Of a stretch of DNA of 5,309 bases, positions 1 through 5,309 are shown one piece after another; the stretch's first letter is position 1; the number at the start of each line of letters is the position of its first letter. Location of the stretch: the NCBI GenBank assembly GCA_937974415.1, contig CALJXB010000451.1, positions 1 through 5,309 of the forward strand. The letters are read 5' to 3'. The position numbers and the translations under genes were made by a program. Under the pieces are notes generated by a model that was given only the letters and a program-made list of their open reading frames with translations, had not been told where the DNA came from and did not search any database. The DNA comes from an uncultured Kiloniellales bacterium. Its GTDB lineage: Bacteria; Pseudomonadota; Alphaproteobacteria; Kiloniellales; JAKSDN01.

Positions 1-11
1 AGCGGTCTCCC

Positions 12-1406
12 TCAGGTGGCGGTCCGCAAGTGGTACGACTTGGGCCGGGTCAGGACCTCGTAGCCGAGGCGCGACAGGGTGCAGCCGCGCCCGGAGTGCT
101 TGACCCCAGTCCAGGCCAGCGCCGGGTCGAGGTAGTCGCACCGGTTCATGAACCAGGTGCCGGTCTCGATGCGGTCGCCGATGGCGATTGCGGCCTCGGT
201 GTCCTCGGTCCAGACCGCGGCGGTCAGGCCGAAGGGGCTGTCGTTCATGAGCCCGATGGCCTCCTCGTCGGAGCCCACCTTCATGATGCCGATCACCGGC
301 CCGAAGCTCTCCTCGCTCATCACCCGCATGGAATGATCCACGTCGACGAGGACCTGCGGTGCGAGGTACGGCGTGCCGGGCGCGTCGGCCGGAAAGCCGG
401 TCGGATCGACCAGGGCCTTGGCGCCCGCCGCGACCGCCTCTTCGACCTGTCCGCGCACGAAGTCGGCGGCGGAGGTGCGCACCACCGGCCCCAGGGTGGT
501 CCCGGGGTCGAGCGGGCTGCCCAGCTTGTATTGGCGGGTGAGCTCGGCGAAGCCCTCGACGAAGGGCTCGTAAAGGTCCGCGTGCACGTAGATCCGCTCG
601 ATGGCGCAGCACGACTGGCCGGAATTGAAGAAGGCGCCGTCCACCAGGTTCTCGATTGCGTGGCCGAGGTTGGCATCGGCCCGCACATAGGCCGGGTCCT
701 TGCCGCCCAGCTCGAGGCCGACGCCGAGGAAGTGCCCCGCTGCCGCCTTCTCGATGCTGGCGCCGCCGGGCACCGAGCCGGTGAAGGCGACGAAGTCCAC
801 CTCGTCGGAGGCGATGATCTTGGCGGTGGCCTCGTGGGACAGGTGCAACACCTGGAACACGCCGTCGGGCAGGCCGGCCTCGGCGAAGGCGTCGGCGATG
901 CGCTCGCCGCAGCGCGGCGTCTGGCTGGCGTGTTTCAGGATCATCGTGTTGCCGGCCATGAGCGCCGGCACGATCGAGTTGACCGCCGTCAGGTAGGGGT
1001 AGTTCCAGGGCGCCACCGTCAGCACCACGCCCAGGGGCACCCGCTTGATGTAGCGCAGGAAGCCTTCCTTCTCGCCGACCTGGACGTCGGCCAGGACCTC
1101 CTCGGCGATGGCGATCATGTGCCGCGCCCGCTCCTCGAAGCCGCCGACCTCGCTGTGGCCGAAGCGGATCGGCCGGCCCATCTGCCAGGCGAGCTCCTCG
1201 GCGTGCCGGTCGGCCTTGGCGACGAAGGCGTCGACCGCCTTGGCGCAGAGCGCCGCGCGCTCGGAGATCGGCGTCGCGGCCCAGGCGGCCTGTGCTGCGC
1301 TCGCCGCGCTCAAGGCGTCGTCGATCTCGCCGTCGTCGGCATAGCGCCGTTCGAGGTAGACCGAGCCGTCGACCGGGGTGATGGTCTGAAAGCTTGCGGA
1401 TGCCAT
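12..1406 (-). CDS. NAD(P)+-dependent aldehyde dehydrogenase
   Basis: This is a cytosolic aldehyde dehydrogenase of 464 residues that would oxidise an aldehyde to the acid with NAD(P)+. The family hallmarks are all visible: the PWN motif with Asn135, the cofactor-binding Lys158 (ILKHAS), the FTGS turn of the Rossmann fold at 208-211, the general-base Glu232 in LELGGKDP, the catalytic Cys266 in GQSCC, and EESFGP at 365-370. The length is close to short succinate-semialdehyde dehydrogenases of the Sad/YneI type (about 460 residues), but the substrate is not decided by these motifs. The start at 1406 is chosen because a strong Shine-Dalgarno run (GGAGAGGA) lies just upstream and homology-like sequence begins there; the frame stays open far upstream only as an out-of-frame reading of the flavoprotein gene. 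It lies 26 bp after that gene on the same strand, so the two are probably co-transcribed. The gene is complete, with a TGA stop at 12-14. Confidence 0.95.
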   Translation of the reverse strand: MASASFQTITPVDGSVYLERRYADDGEIDDALSAASAAQAAWAATPISERAALCAKAVDAFVAKADRHAEELAWQMGRPIRFGHSEVGGFEERARHMIAIAEEVLADVQVGEKEGFLRYIKRVPLGVVLTVAPWNYPYLTAVNSIVPALMAGNTMILKHASQTPRCGERIADAFAEAGLPDGVFQVLHLSHEATAKIIASDEVDFVAFTGSVPGGASIEKAAAGHFLGVGLELGGKDPAYVRADANLGHAIENLVDGAFFNSGQSCCAIERIYVHADLYEPFVEGFAELTRQYKLGSPLDPGTTLGPVVRTSAADFVRGQVEEAVAAGAKALVDPTGFPADAPGTPYLAPQVLVDVDHSMRVMSEESFGPVIGIMKVGSDEEAIGLMNDSPFGLTAAVWTEDTEAAIAIGDRIETGTWFMNRCDYLDPALAWTGVKHSGRGCTLSRLGYEVLTRPKSYHLRTAT

Positions 1407-1425
1407 GACTTCCTCTCCTCTCGTG
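1407..1425 (-). promoter_or_regulatory. Ribosome binding site of the aldehyde dehydrogenase gene
   Basis: Read on the minus strand, the bases just before the ATG at 1406 are purine-rich (GAGAGGAGAGGAAGTC), with GGAG and AGGA matches to the Shine-Dalgarno consensus 4 to 9 bases from the start codon. This fixes the start at 1406. It also shows that the second gene of the pair is translated from its own site rather than by stop-start overlap with the flavoprotein gene, whose TAG stop is 26 bp upstream. Confidence 0.8.
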
Positions 1426-1432
1426 ACCGCCC

Positions 1433-3889
1433 CTAGACCTTGATCCGGGCCATCTTGGGATCGTAGAGCGCGCCCAATTGCAGCTCGCAGGGCACCTTTT
1501 CGCAGGCGACCTCCAGCTCGTAGCGGCCGGAGGCGAGAAAATCGCGATCGACGCCACCGACATTGGCACCGTTGCGAACGTAGCCGTAGCCGATGTTCTT
1601 TTCGACGCTGTAGCCCCATCCGCCTGAGCTCAGATAACCCACCGCCTCGCCGTTGCGATAGATCGTCTCGCGGCCCTGCAGCACGACCTCGGGATCGTCC
1701 ACGGTGAAGCAGGCGAGCAGCTTTTCCTTGGGCGCGTTGGCGGTCCGCTCGGCCGCCTCCCGGCCGAGGAAGGCTTGGCCGCTCTTGAGCTTCACCGCCC
1801 AGCCGAGCCCGGCCTCGAAGGGCGAGTCGGCCGGCGTGATGTCGGCGCCCCAGGCCCGGTAGCCCTTCTCCAGGCGTAAGCTCTCGATCGCCCGGTAGCC
1901 GGCGTCGGCGATGCCGACGTCCCGGCCCGCCGCGATCAGGGCGTCGTAGACCTCGCCGGTCGCCTCGATCGGCATGTGAAGCTCCCAGCCGAGCTCGCCG
2001 ACATAGGTGATGCGCAGCGCCCGAACCGTGTGGCCGGCCACCGCGATCTCCCGCAAGGTCGAGAAGGGAAAGGCCTCGTTGCCGAGATCCGCGTCGGTCA
2101 CCCGGCTCAAGACATCCCGTGAGCGGGGACCCATGAGAGTGAGGGTGCCCAGCGCCTCGGTCACGTCGGCGAGTTCGGCGGCGCAGCCGTCGGGGATGTT
2201 CTGGCGGATCCAGGCGGCGTCGTGGGTCCGGAAGCCGGTGCCGGTGACGATGTAGTAGCGGTCCTCCGCCAGGCGCCCGACGGTCAGGTCGCACTCGATG
2301 CCGCCGCGAGAGTTGAGCATCTGGGTGTAGGTGAGGCTGCCCGCGGGGCGCGCCACGTCGTTTGCGCAGATCCACGAGAGGGCCCGCTCGGCGTCCGCCC
2401 CCGTGAGCTCGAACTTGGCGAAGGAGCTCTGGTCGAAGAGCGCTACTCGCTCCCGGCAGGCGCGGTGCTCCGCGCCCACGTGCGCGAACCAGTTCTGGCG
2501 GCCGAAGGAGTAGACGTCCTTGGGCTCGACCCCTTCTGCAGCAAACCAGTTGGGGCGTTCCCAGCCCAGCTTGGAGCCGAAGCAGGCGCGCCGCGCCTTG
2601 AGGCGCTCGTAAAGCGGCGAGACGAAGCGCGGCCGGCCGCTCTCGTGCTCCTCGTGGGGCCAGGCCATGGTGTAGTGCTTGGAGCAGGCCTCGACGGTGC
2701 GAGCCCGCACCCAGGCGTCGTCCCGGTGCAGGGTGGAGAAGCGGCGGATGTCGACCACCCAAAGGTCCATGGGCTGCTCGCCCGTCATGACCCAGGCGGC
2801 GAGCGCCTTGCCGGCGCCGCCGCCCGAGGCAATGCCGAAGGCGTTGAAGCCGGCGCCGACGAATAAGTTCCGCACCTCCGGCGCCTCACCGAGGATGAAG
2901 TTGCCGTCTGGGGTGAAGGATTCGGGCCCGTTGGTCAGCGTCTTGATGCCGGCGGCTTCGAGCGCCGGCACGCGCACCAGGGCCTGCTCCATGAGCGGCT
3001 CGAAGTGATCCCAGTCGGACTCCAGCAGGGAGAAGACGAAGCCCTCCGGAATGCCGTCGTCGGCCCAGGACTTGGGGTTGAGCTCGTAGCCGCCCATTAC
3101 CAGGCCGCCGACCTCTTCCTTGAAGTAGGTCAGGCGGTCCGGGTCGCGGATGGTCGGCAGGTCGGGCGTCACCCCTGCGATGGCTTCCGTCACCAGGTAC
3201 TGGTGCTGCATGGACTGGAGCGGCACGCTGACCCCGGCGAGGCGGCCGATTTCCTTGGCCCACTGGCCGCCGCAGTTGACCAGCTTGTCGCAGGCGACCG
3301 GCCCCTGATCGGTCTCGACGCCGCGGACCCGGCCGTCCTCGACGCGGATCCCGGTCACGGTCACACCCTCGAGGATCTTGGCGCCGTTGAGGCGCGCGCC
3401 CTTGGCCAGCGACTGGGTGATGTCCGAGGGATTGGCCTGGCCATCGGTCGGCAGGAAGGCGGCGCCGACCAGATCCGAGCCGTCCATCAGCGGCCAGAGG
3501 TCCTGGGCCTCTTGCGCCGTGAGCAGGTGCATCTCCAGGCCGAAGCTGTGGGCGGTGGTGGCCTGGCGCTTGATCTCGGTCCAGCGCTCTCGGTTGTTGG
3601 CGAGGCGCAGGCCGCCGTTCTGTTTCCAGCCGGTGGCGAGCCCGGTTTCCGCTTCCAGGGTGTCGTAAAGCTCGACGCTGTACTTGAGGAGCTGGGTGAT
3701 ACTGGCGCTGGAGCGCAGTTGGCCGACCAGGCCGGCGGCGTGGAAGGTCGAGCCGCAGGTGAGCCGGTCGCGCTCCAGGACCAGCACCTCGGCCTTGTGC
3801 TCCTTGGCCAGGTGATAGGCCGTGGAGCAGCCGATGATGCCGCCGCCGACGATGACGATCTCGGCCCGGGAGGGCAGCGCTTCAGTCAT
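1433..3889 (-). CDS. FAD-dependent oxidoreductase of the dimethylglycine/sarcosine dehydrogenase family (DAO plus GcvT domains)
   Basis: The product has 818 residues, the usual length for dimethylglycine dehydrogenase, sarcosine dehydrogenase and 4-methylaminobutanoate oxidase. Residues about 10-370 form the DAO-type FAD domain, opening with the dinucleotide-binding motif IVIVGGGIIG (11-20). His50 in GSTFHAAGL sits where the mitochondrial enzymes carry the histidine covalently linked to FAD. A linker domain (about 370-425) leads to a GcvT-like folate-binding domain (about 428-705) with LNSRGGIECDL (525-535), whose Asp534 lines up with the conserved T-protein aspartate, and YVGELGWELHMP (629-640). 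A GcvT C-terminal barrel follows (about 720-805). By family knowledge it oxidises an N-methyl group and hands the carbon to tetrahydrofolate, giving methylene-THF, or releases formaldehyde. No signal peptide or membrane segment is seen, so it is cytosolic. The start at 3889 is chosen because the FAD motif follows at once; the in-frame extension to 4105 has no family resemblance. The exact substrate is not determined. Confidence 0.93.
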   Translation of the reverse strand: MTEALPSRAEIVIVGGGIIGCSTAYHLAKEHKAEVLVLERDRLTCGSTFHAAGLVGQLRSSASITQLLKYSVELYDTLEAETGLATGWKQNGGLRLANNRERWTEIKRQATTAHSFGLEMHLLTAQEAQDLWPLMDGSDLVGAAFLPTDGQANPSDITQSLAKGARLNGAKILEGVTVTGIRVEDGRVRGVETDQGPVACDKLVNCGGQWAKEIGRLAGVSVPLQSMQHQYLVTEAIAGVTPDLPTIRDPDRLTYFKEEVGGLVMGGYELNPKSWADDGIPEGFVFSLLESDWDHFEPLMEQALVRVPALEAAGIKTLTNGPESFTPDGNFILGEAPEVRNLFVGAGFNAFGIASGGGAGKALAAWVMTGEQPMDLWVVDIRRFSTLHRDDAWVRARTVEACSKHYTMAWPHEEHESGRPRFVSPLYERLKARRACFGSKLGWERPNWFAAEGVEPKDVYSFGRQNWFAHVGAEHRACRERVALFDQSSFAKFELTGADAERALSWICANDVARPAGSLTYTQMLNSRGGIECDLTVGRLAEDRYYIVTGTGFRTHDAAWIRQNIPDGCAAELADVTEALGTLTLMGPRSRDVLSRVTDADLGNEAFPFSTLREIAVAGHTVRALRITYVGELGWELHMPIEATGEVYDALIAAGRDVGIADAGYRAIESLRLEKGYRAWGADITPADSPFEAGLGWAVKLKSGQAFLGREAAERTANAPKEKLLACFTVDDPEVVLQGRETIYRNGEAVGYLSSGGWGYSVEKNIGYGYVRNGANVGGVDRDFLASGRYELEVACEKVPCELQLGALYDPKMARIKV

Positions 3890-3900
3890 TCCCCATCCGA

Positions 3901-3905
3901 CACCT
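3901..3905 (-). promoter_or_regulatory. Weak, oddly spaced Shine-Dalgarno for the flavoprotein gene
   Basis: On the minus strand the best match to the anti-Shine-Dalgarno sequence before the flavoprotein start is AGGTG, 11 bases from the ATG at 3889, with a further G-rich stretch (GGATGGGGA) directly before the start. The AGGTG is better placed for an out-of-frame ATG at 3896, which would read only MGND before a TGA overlapping the start of the real gene. The initiation signal is therefore weaker than that of the downstream aldehyde dehydrogenase. Confidence 0.35.
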
Positions 3906-3943
3906 TCGAACCGCCGCCGCGGGCGGAGAGTCCCCAAAACTCG

Positions 3944-3961
3944 GGCCGCGGTAACGCGGCC
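3944..3961. repeat. Perfect 7-bp GC inverted repeat with a 4-base loop
   Basis: GGCCGCG (3944-3950) and CGCGGCC (3955-3961) are exact inverted copies around GTAA. In a transcript of the flavoprotein gene this would form a stable hairpin ending about 55 bases before the start codon, followed after three bases by a short AGTTTT run. Read on the plus strand the loop would be GUAA, a GNRA-type tetraloop. It could be a leader structure, a weak attenuator or simply chance in GC-rich DNA. The T run is too short and too far from the stem to call a terminator. Confidence 0.5.
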
Positions 3962-4083
3962 GGTGCCCCGGACCCTGGCACGGAAGACTGCCCCCAAAGG
4001 GATCCTAGGCGAACCCGGAGCATCCTGAGCCAAGCCGGCCGCAAGATCGAGTCCAAGTCCAAAGGCCACAAAAACCCTCTTGA

Positions 4084-4089
4084 TGTCAA
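4084..4089 (-). promoter_or_regulatory. Possible -35 element (TTGACA) for the flavoprotein operon
   Basis: The minus strand reads a perfect sigma-70-type TTGACA here, inside the AT-rich patch and about 195 bases upstream of the flavoprotein start. The hexamer at a 17-base spacing is GCCTTT, a poor -10 match, so this is a suggestion only. If used, it would give a leader of roughly 160 bases containing the GC hairpin at 3944-3961, and it would sit beside the repeated motifs that may be regulator sites. Confidence 0.25.
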
Positions 4090-4093
4090 CGAA

Positions 4094-4149
4094 TTTATGG
4101 GACAAATTGTGGAATATCGTGGTTTATGCCCCAAGCCTTCTCCAAATTG
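4094..4149. promoter_or_regulatory. Repeat-rich AT patch, candidate operator region for the DeoR-family regulator
   Basis: Several short motifs recur in this 56-bp stretch. TTTATG occurs at 4094-4099 and 4123-4128. CAAATTG, almost a palindrome, occurs at 4103-4109 and 4143-4149, exactly 40 bp apart. The 10-bp tandem GTGGAATATC/GTGGTTTATG spans 4109-4128 with 7 of 10 positions shared. ACAAATTGT at 4102-4110 is an odd-length palindrome. TTGTGG at 4107-4112 is also mirrored by CCACAA at 4066-4071. Autoregulating DeoR-family repressors commonly bind repeated sites just before their own gene and a divergent target, so this is the best operator candidate. Binding itself is inference. Confidence 0.4.
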
Positions 4150-4162
4150 CCCAGGCCGTCCC

Positions 4163-4936
4163 ATGATGCGCCCGACCGTCCGTCAGACCGAGATCTTGAA
4201 GCTGGTGCGCGAGCAGGGGGCCTGTGCCATCGGCGAGCTGGCCGCACAGCTCGAGGTTTCCGACGAGACCATCCGGCGCAACGTGAAGCCGCTCGTCCTC
4301 GAGGGCCTGGTGGAAAAGGTCCACGGCGGTATCGTCCTGCCGGACCAGCACCACGAGCCGCCGATCCACAAGCGCATGCGCCAGCAGGCCGAGGCCAAGA
4401 AGCGGATCGCCGCCCTGGTCGCCCGGGCGGTGCGCAACGGCGAGTCCCTGATGATCGACACCGGCTCGACGACGGCCTATGTGGCCCACGCCCTGGCCGA
4501 CCACAGCGATCTGGTGGTGGTCACCAACTCGCCCTATATCGCCGGCCTTCTGGCGGCGCGCAACGGCAACCGCGTATTCATGGCCGGCGGCGAGCTGCGC
4601 TCCCACGATGGTGCTGCCTTCGGGCCCGAGACCATCGCTTCGGTCAAGCGCTTCGAGGTGCGCCACGCCATCCTCTCCATGGGCGCCCTCCACGAAGACA
4701 AGGGCTGCATGTACTACCACCTCTGCGAGGCGGAGTATTCCCGGGCGATCATCGACCAGGCGGAGCGGGTCACCGTGGCGGCGGACCACACCAAGTTCGG
4801 CCGCACCAGCCTGGTCAAGGCCTGCGATCTCGGCGAGGTCGACGCCCTGGTAACCGACCGGGCGCCCGAGGCGAAGCTGGCCCGGCGACTGCACGAGGCC
4901 GAGGTCGAGCTGCGGGTCGCGGGCCAGGGCGCCTGA
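4163..4936 (+). CDS. DeoR/GlpR-family transcriptional regulator
   Basis: This is a 257-residue DNA-binding repressor-type protein of normal family length. The N-terminal winged helix-turn-helix covers about residues 6-60, with recognition helix VSDETIRRN (32-40) and the wing GLVEKVHGG (48-56). The C-terminal sugar-phosphate-sensing (DeoR C) domain shows IDTGSTTA (98-105), VVTNS (119-123), AGGELR (141-146) and AADHTKFGR (206-214). By family knowledge it binds operators without ligand and is released by a small phosphorylated effector; the effector is unknown here. The usual TIRRD of the recognition helix reads TIRRN. Two ATGs in tandem (4163 and 4166) fit; an in-frame ATG at 4097 would add 22 residues without family resemblance and would put coding sequence over the repeat patch, so it is less likely. 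Only a weak AGG (4153-4155) precedes the start. It is divergent from the flavoprotein operon, which is its likely target, together with its own gene. Confidence 0.92.
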   Translation: MMRPTVRQTEILKLVREQGACAIGELAAQLEVSDETIRRNVKPLVLEGLVEKVHGGIVLPDQHHEPPIHKRMRQQAEAKKRIAALVARAVRNGESLMIDTGSTTAYVAHALADHSDLVVVTNSPYIAGLLAARNGNRVFMAGGELRSHDGAAFGPETIASVKRFEVRHAILSMGALHEDKGCMYYHLCEAEYSRAIIDQAERVTVAADHTKFGRTSLVKACDLGEVDALVTDRAPEAKLARRLHEAEVELRVAGQGA

Positions 4937-4958
4937 GCCGGAGCATGCATCGGAATTC

Positions 4959-4986
4959 TTGATTCCTGCGGCCCGCAGGCTACGAT
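4959..4986 (+). promoter_or_regulatory. Possible promoter of the LysR-family gene
   Basis: TTGATT (4959-4964) and TACGAT (4981-4986) each match four of six consensus positions of the -35 and -10 elements and are 16 bases apart. Transcription would then start at or very near the ATG at 4993, giving a leaderless or nearly leaderless message, in keeping with the absence of a properly placed Shine-Dalgarno sequence. The spacer is filled by a 15-bp palindrome. The match is modest and the call is tentative. Confidence 0.3.
4965..4979. repeat. 15-bp palindrome CCTGCGGCCCGCAGG between the two regulator genes
   Basis: The two 7-base arms (4965-4971 and 4973-4979) are exact inverted copies around one C. 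As RNA it would fold into a 6-bp GC stem with a 3-base loop, followed six bases later by TTTTT (4986-4990). It overlaps a second, weaker inverted repeat, GGAAT/ATTCC (4952-4956 and 4962-4966). It may be a regulator-binding site over the LysR promoter, since LysR proteins often bind dyad sites near their own start, or a poor terminator for the preceding gene. The gap before the T run makes the terminator reading weaker. Confidence 0.5.
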
Positions 4987-4992
4987 TTTTCG

Positions 4993-5309
4993 ATGAACTA
5001 CACCCTGAAGCAGCTGCGCCATTTCGCCGCCGCCGGGGAGACCGGCAGCGTGACCAAGGCGGCGGCCCTGGTGCATGTCTCCCAGCCCTCGATCTCGGCT
5101 GCCATCGCCCATCTCGAGCAAGTCTTCGGCCTCCAGCTGTTCATCCGCCATCATGCCCAGGGGCTCTCCCTCACGCCCGCCGGCCGGCGCCTGCTGGGCG
5201 AGACCAAGCGCCTCTTGAGCCAGGCCGAGGGGCTCAGCCACTACGCCAGCGAGTTGGGCGAATCCCTCGCCGGCCAGCTCGACGTTGGCTGCTTCACGAC
5301 CCTGGCGCC
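4993..5309 (+). CDS. LysR-family transcriptional regulator, N-terminal part (cut by window end)
   Basis: The frame opens at ATG 4993 and runs without a stop to the window end, giving 105 residues of a protein that would normally be about 300. The start MNYTLKQLRHFAAAGETGSV and the helix-turn-helix at about 18-37, with AAALVHVSQPSISAAIAHLE (23-42), FGLQLF (45-50) and LTPAGRRLL (60-68), are typical LysR features. A linker helix (about 64-92) leads to GQLDVGCF (94-101), the first strand of the ligand-binding domain. It lies 56 bp after the DeoR-family gene on the same strand. Its target cannot be inferred: it may control genes beyond the window or act on the operon with the DeoR-type protein. 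No good Shine-Dalgarno sequence precedes it. Confidence 0.93.
   Translation, partial: MNYTLKQLRHFAAAGETGSVTKAAALVHVSQPSISAAIAHLEQVFGLQLFIRHHAQGLSLTPAGRRLLGETKRLLSQAEGLSHYASELGESLAGQLDVGCFTTLA

Larger units (their letters stand above)
3890..4162. other. Divergent intergenic region between the flavoprotein and DeoR-family genes
   Basis: These 273 bases separate the two divergent start codons and must hold both promoters. The half nearer the flavoprotein gene (about 3890-4060) is GC-rich and contains a 7-bp hairpin. The half nearer the regulator (about 4061-4149) is markedly AT-richer than anything else in the window and carries repeated short motifs. A perfect TTGACA is present on the minus strand (4084-4089), but no good -10 hexamer follows at 15-19 bases, so no promoter can be called with confidence in either direction. 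No convincing small gene or RNA gene was seen here. Confidence 0.7.

Noticed and set aside
30..1436. A 468-codon open frame on the plus strand opposite the aldehyde dehydrogenase
   Set aside because: Its translation is low-complexity and rich in Gly, Ala, Arg, Asp and Val with no recognisable domain. It mirrors the codon bias of the real gene on the other strand, which is the usual cause of such frames in GC-rich DNA.
1407..2762. A 452-codon upstream extension of the aldehyde dehydrogenase frame
   Set aside because: It runs out of frame through the flavoprotein gene and its translation is Arg/Gly-rich without domain features. The family sequence begins at 1406, after a strong ribosome binding site.
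3890..4105. A 72-residue N-terminal extension of the flavoprotein
   Set aside because: The FAD-binding motif lies 10 residues after the ATG at 3889, as in the family. The extension shows no targeting signal or domain, and would place coding sequence over the likely promoter region.
3005..4162. A long upstream extension of the DeoR-family frame on the plus strand
   Set aside because: It is antisense to the flavoprotein gene and has no family resemblance. The winged helix-turn-helix begins a few residues after the ATG at 4163.
4124..4894. A 256-codon minus-strand frame opposite the DeoR-family gene
   Set aside because: It is the complement of a clear regulator gene and its translation has no recognisable motif. 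It is best explained by codon bias.
4965..4990. Intrinsic terminator after the DeoR-family gene
   Set aside because: The stem is strong, but the T run begins six bases after it. The element also overlaps a possible promoter, so it is listed only as a palindrome.
1..5309. CRISPR arrays, insertion sequences, tRNA or rRNA genes
   Set aside because: No regularly spaced repeats, transposase-like frames, terminal inverted repeats or RNA gene signatures were seen on reading either strand.

Overview
The window is GC-rich bacterial DNA with tightly packed genes and strongly GC-biased third codon positions, which leaves very long spurious open frames on the other strand. The gene families and composition suggest a proteobacterium, probably a high-GC alphaproteobacterium. 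That placement is an inference, because no rRNA or other taxonomic marker is present.

Layout: two genes on the minus strand form a probable operon. The first is an 818-residue flavoprotein of the dimethylglycine/sarcosine dehydrogenase family (3889 down to 1433). The second, 26 bp downstream, is a 464-residue NAD(P)+-dependent aldehyde dehydrogenase (1406 down to 12). Divergent from them, across a 273-bp intergenic region, is a DeoR/GlpR-type repressor (4163-4936, plus strand). A LysR-type regulator follows 56 bp later on the same strand and is cut by the window end after 105 residues (4993-5309).

How they may work together: the flavoprotein would oxidise an N-methylated amino acid or amine. 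Its C-terminal folate-binding domain would pass the released one-carbon unit to tetrahydrofolate. The aldehyde dehydrogenase would oxidise an aldehyde produced by the same or a neighbouring step. The divergent DeoR-type regulator is the obvious candidate for control of the operon. The intergenic region holds an unusually AT-rich patch with repeated short motifs (TTTATG, CAAATTG, GTGGnnTAT) next to the regulator start, which is a reasonable candidate operator region. The substrate cannot be read from the sequence. Dimethylglycine, sarcosine and 4-methylaminobutyrate are all possible.

Nothing here is clearly a new system. The most interesting points are the pairing of a sugar-type DeoR regulator with an N-demethylase/aldehyde dehydrogenase operon, the repeat-rich intergenic patch, and a palindrome inside a possible promoter just before the LysR gene that might give a leaderless transcript.
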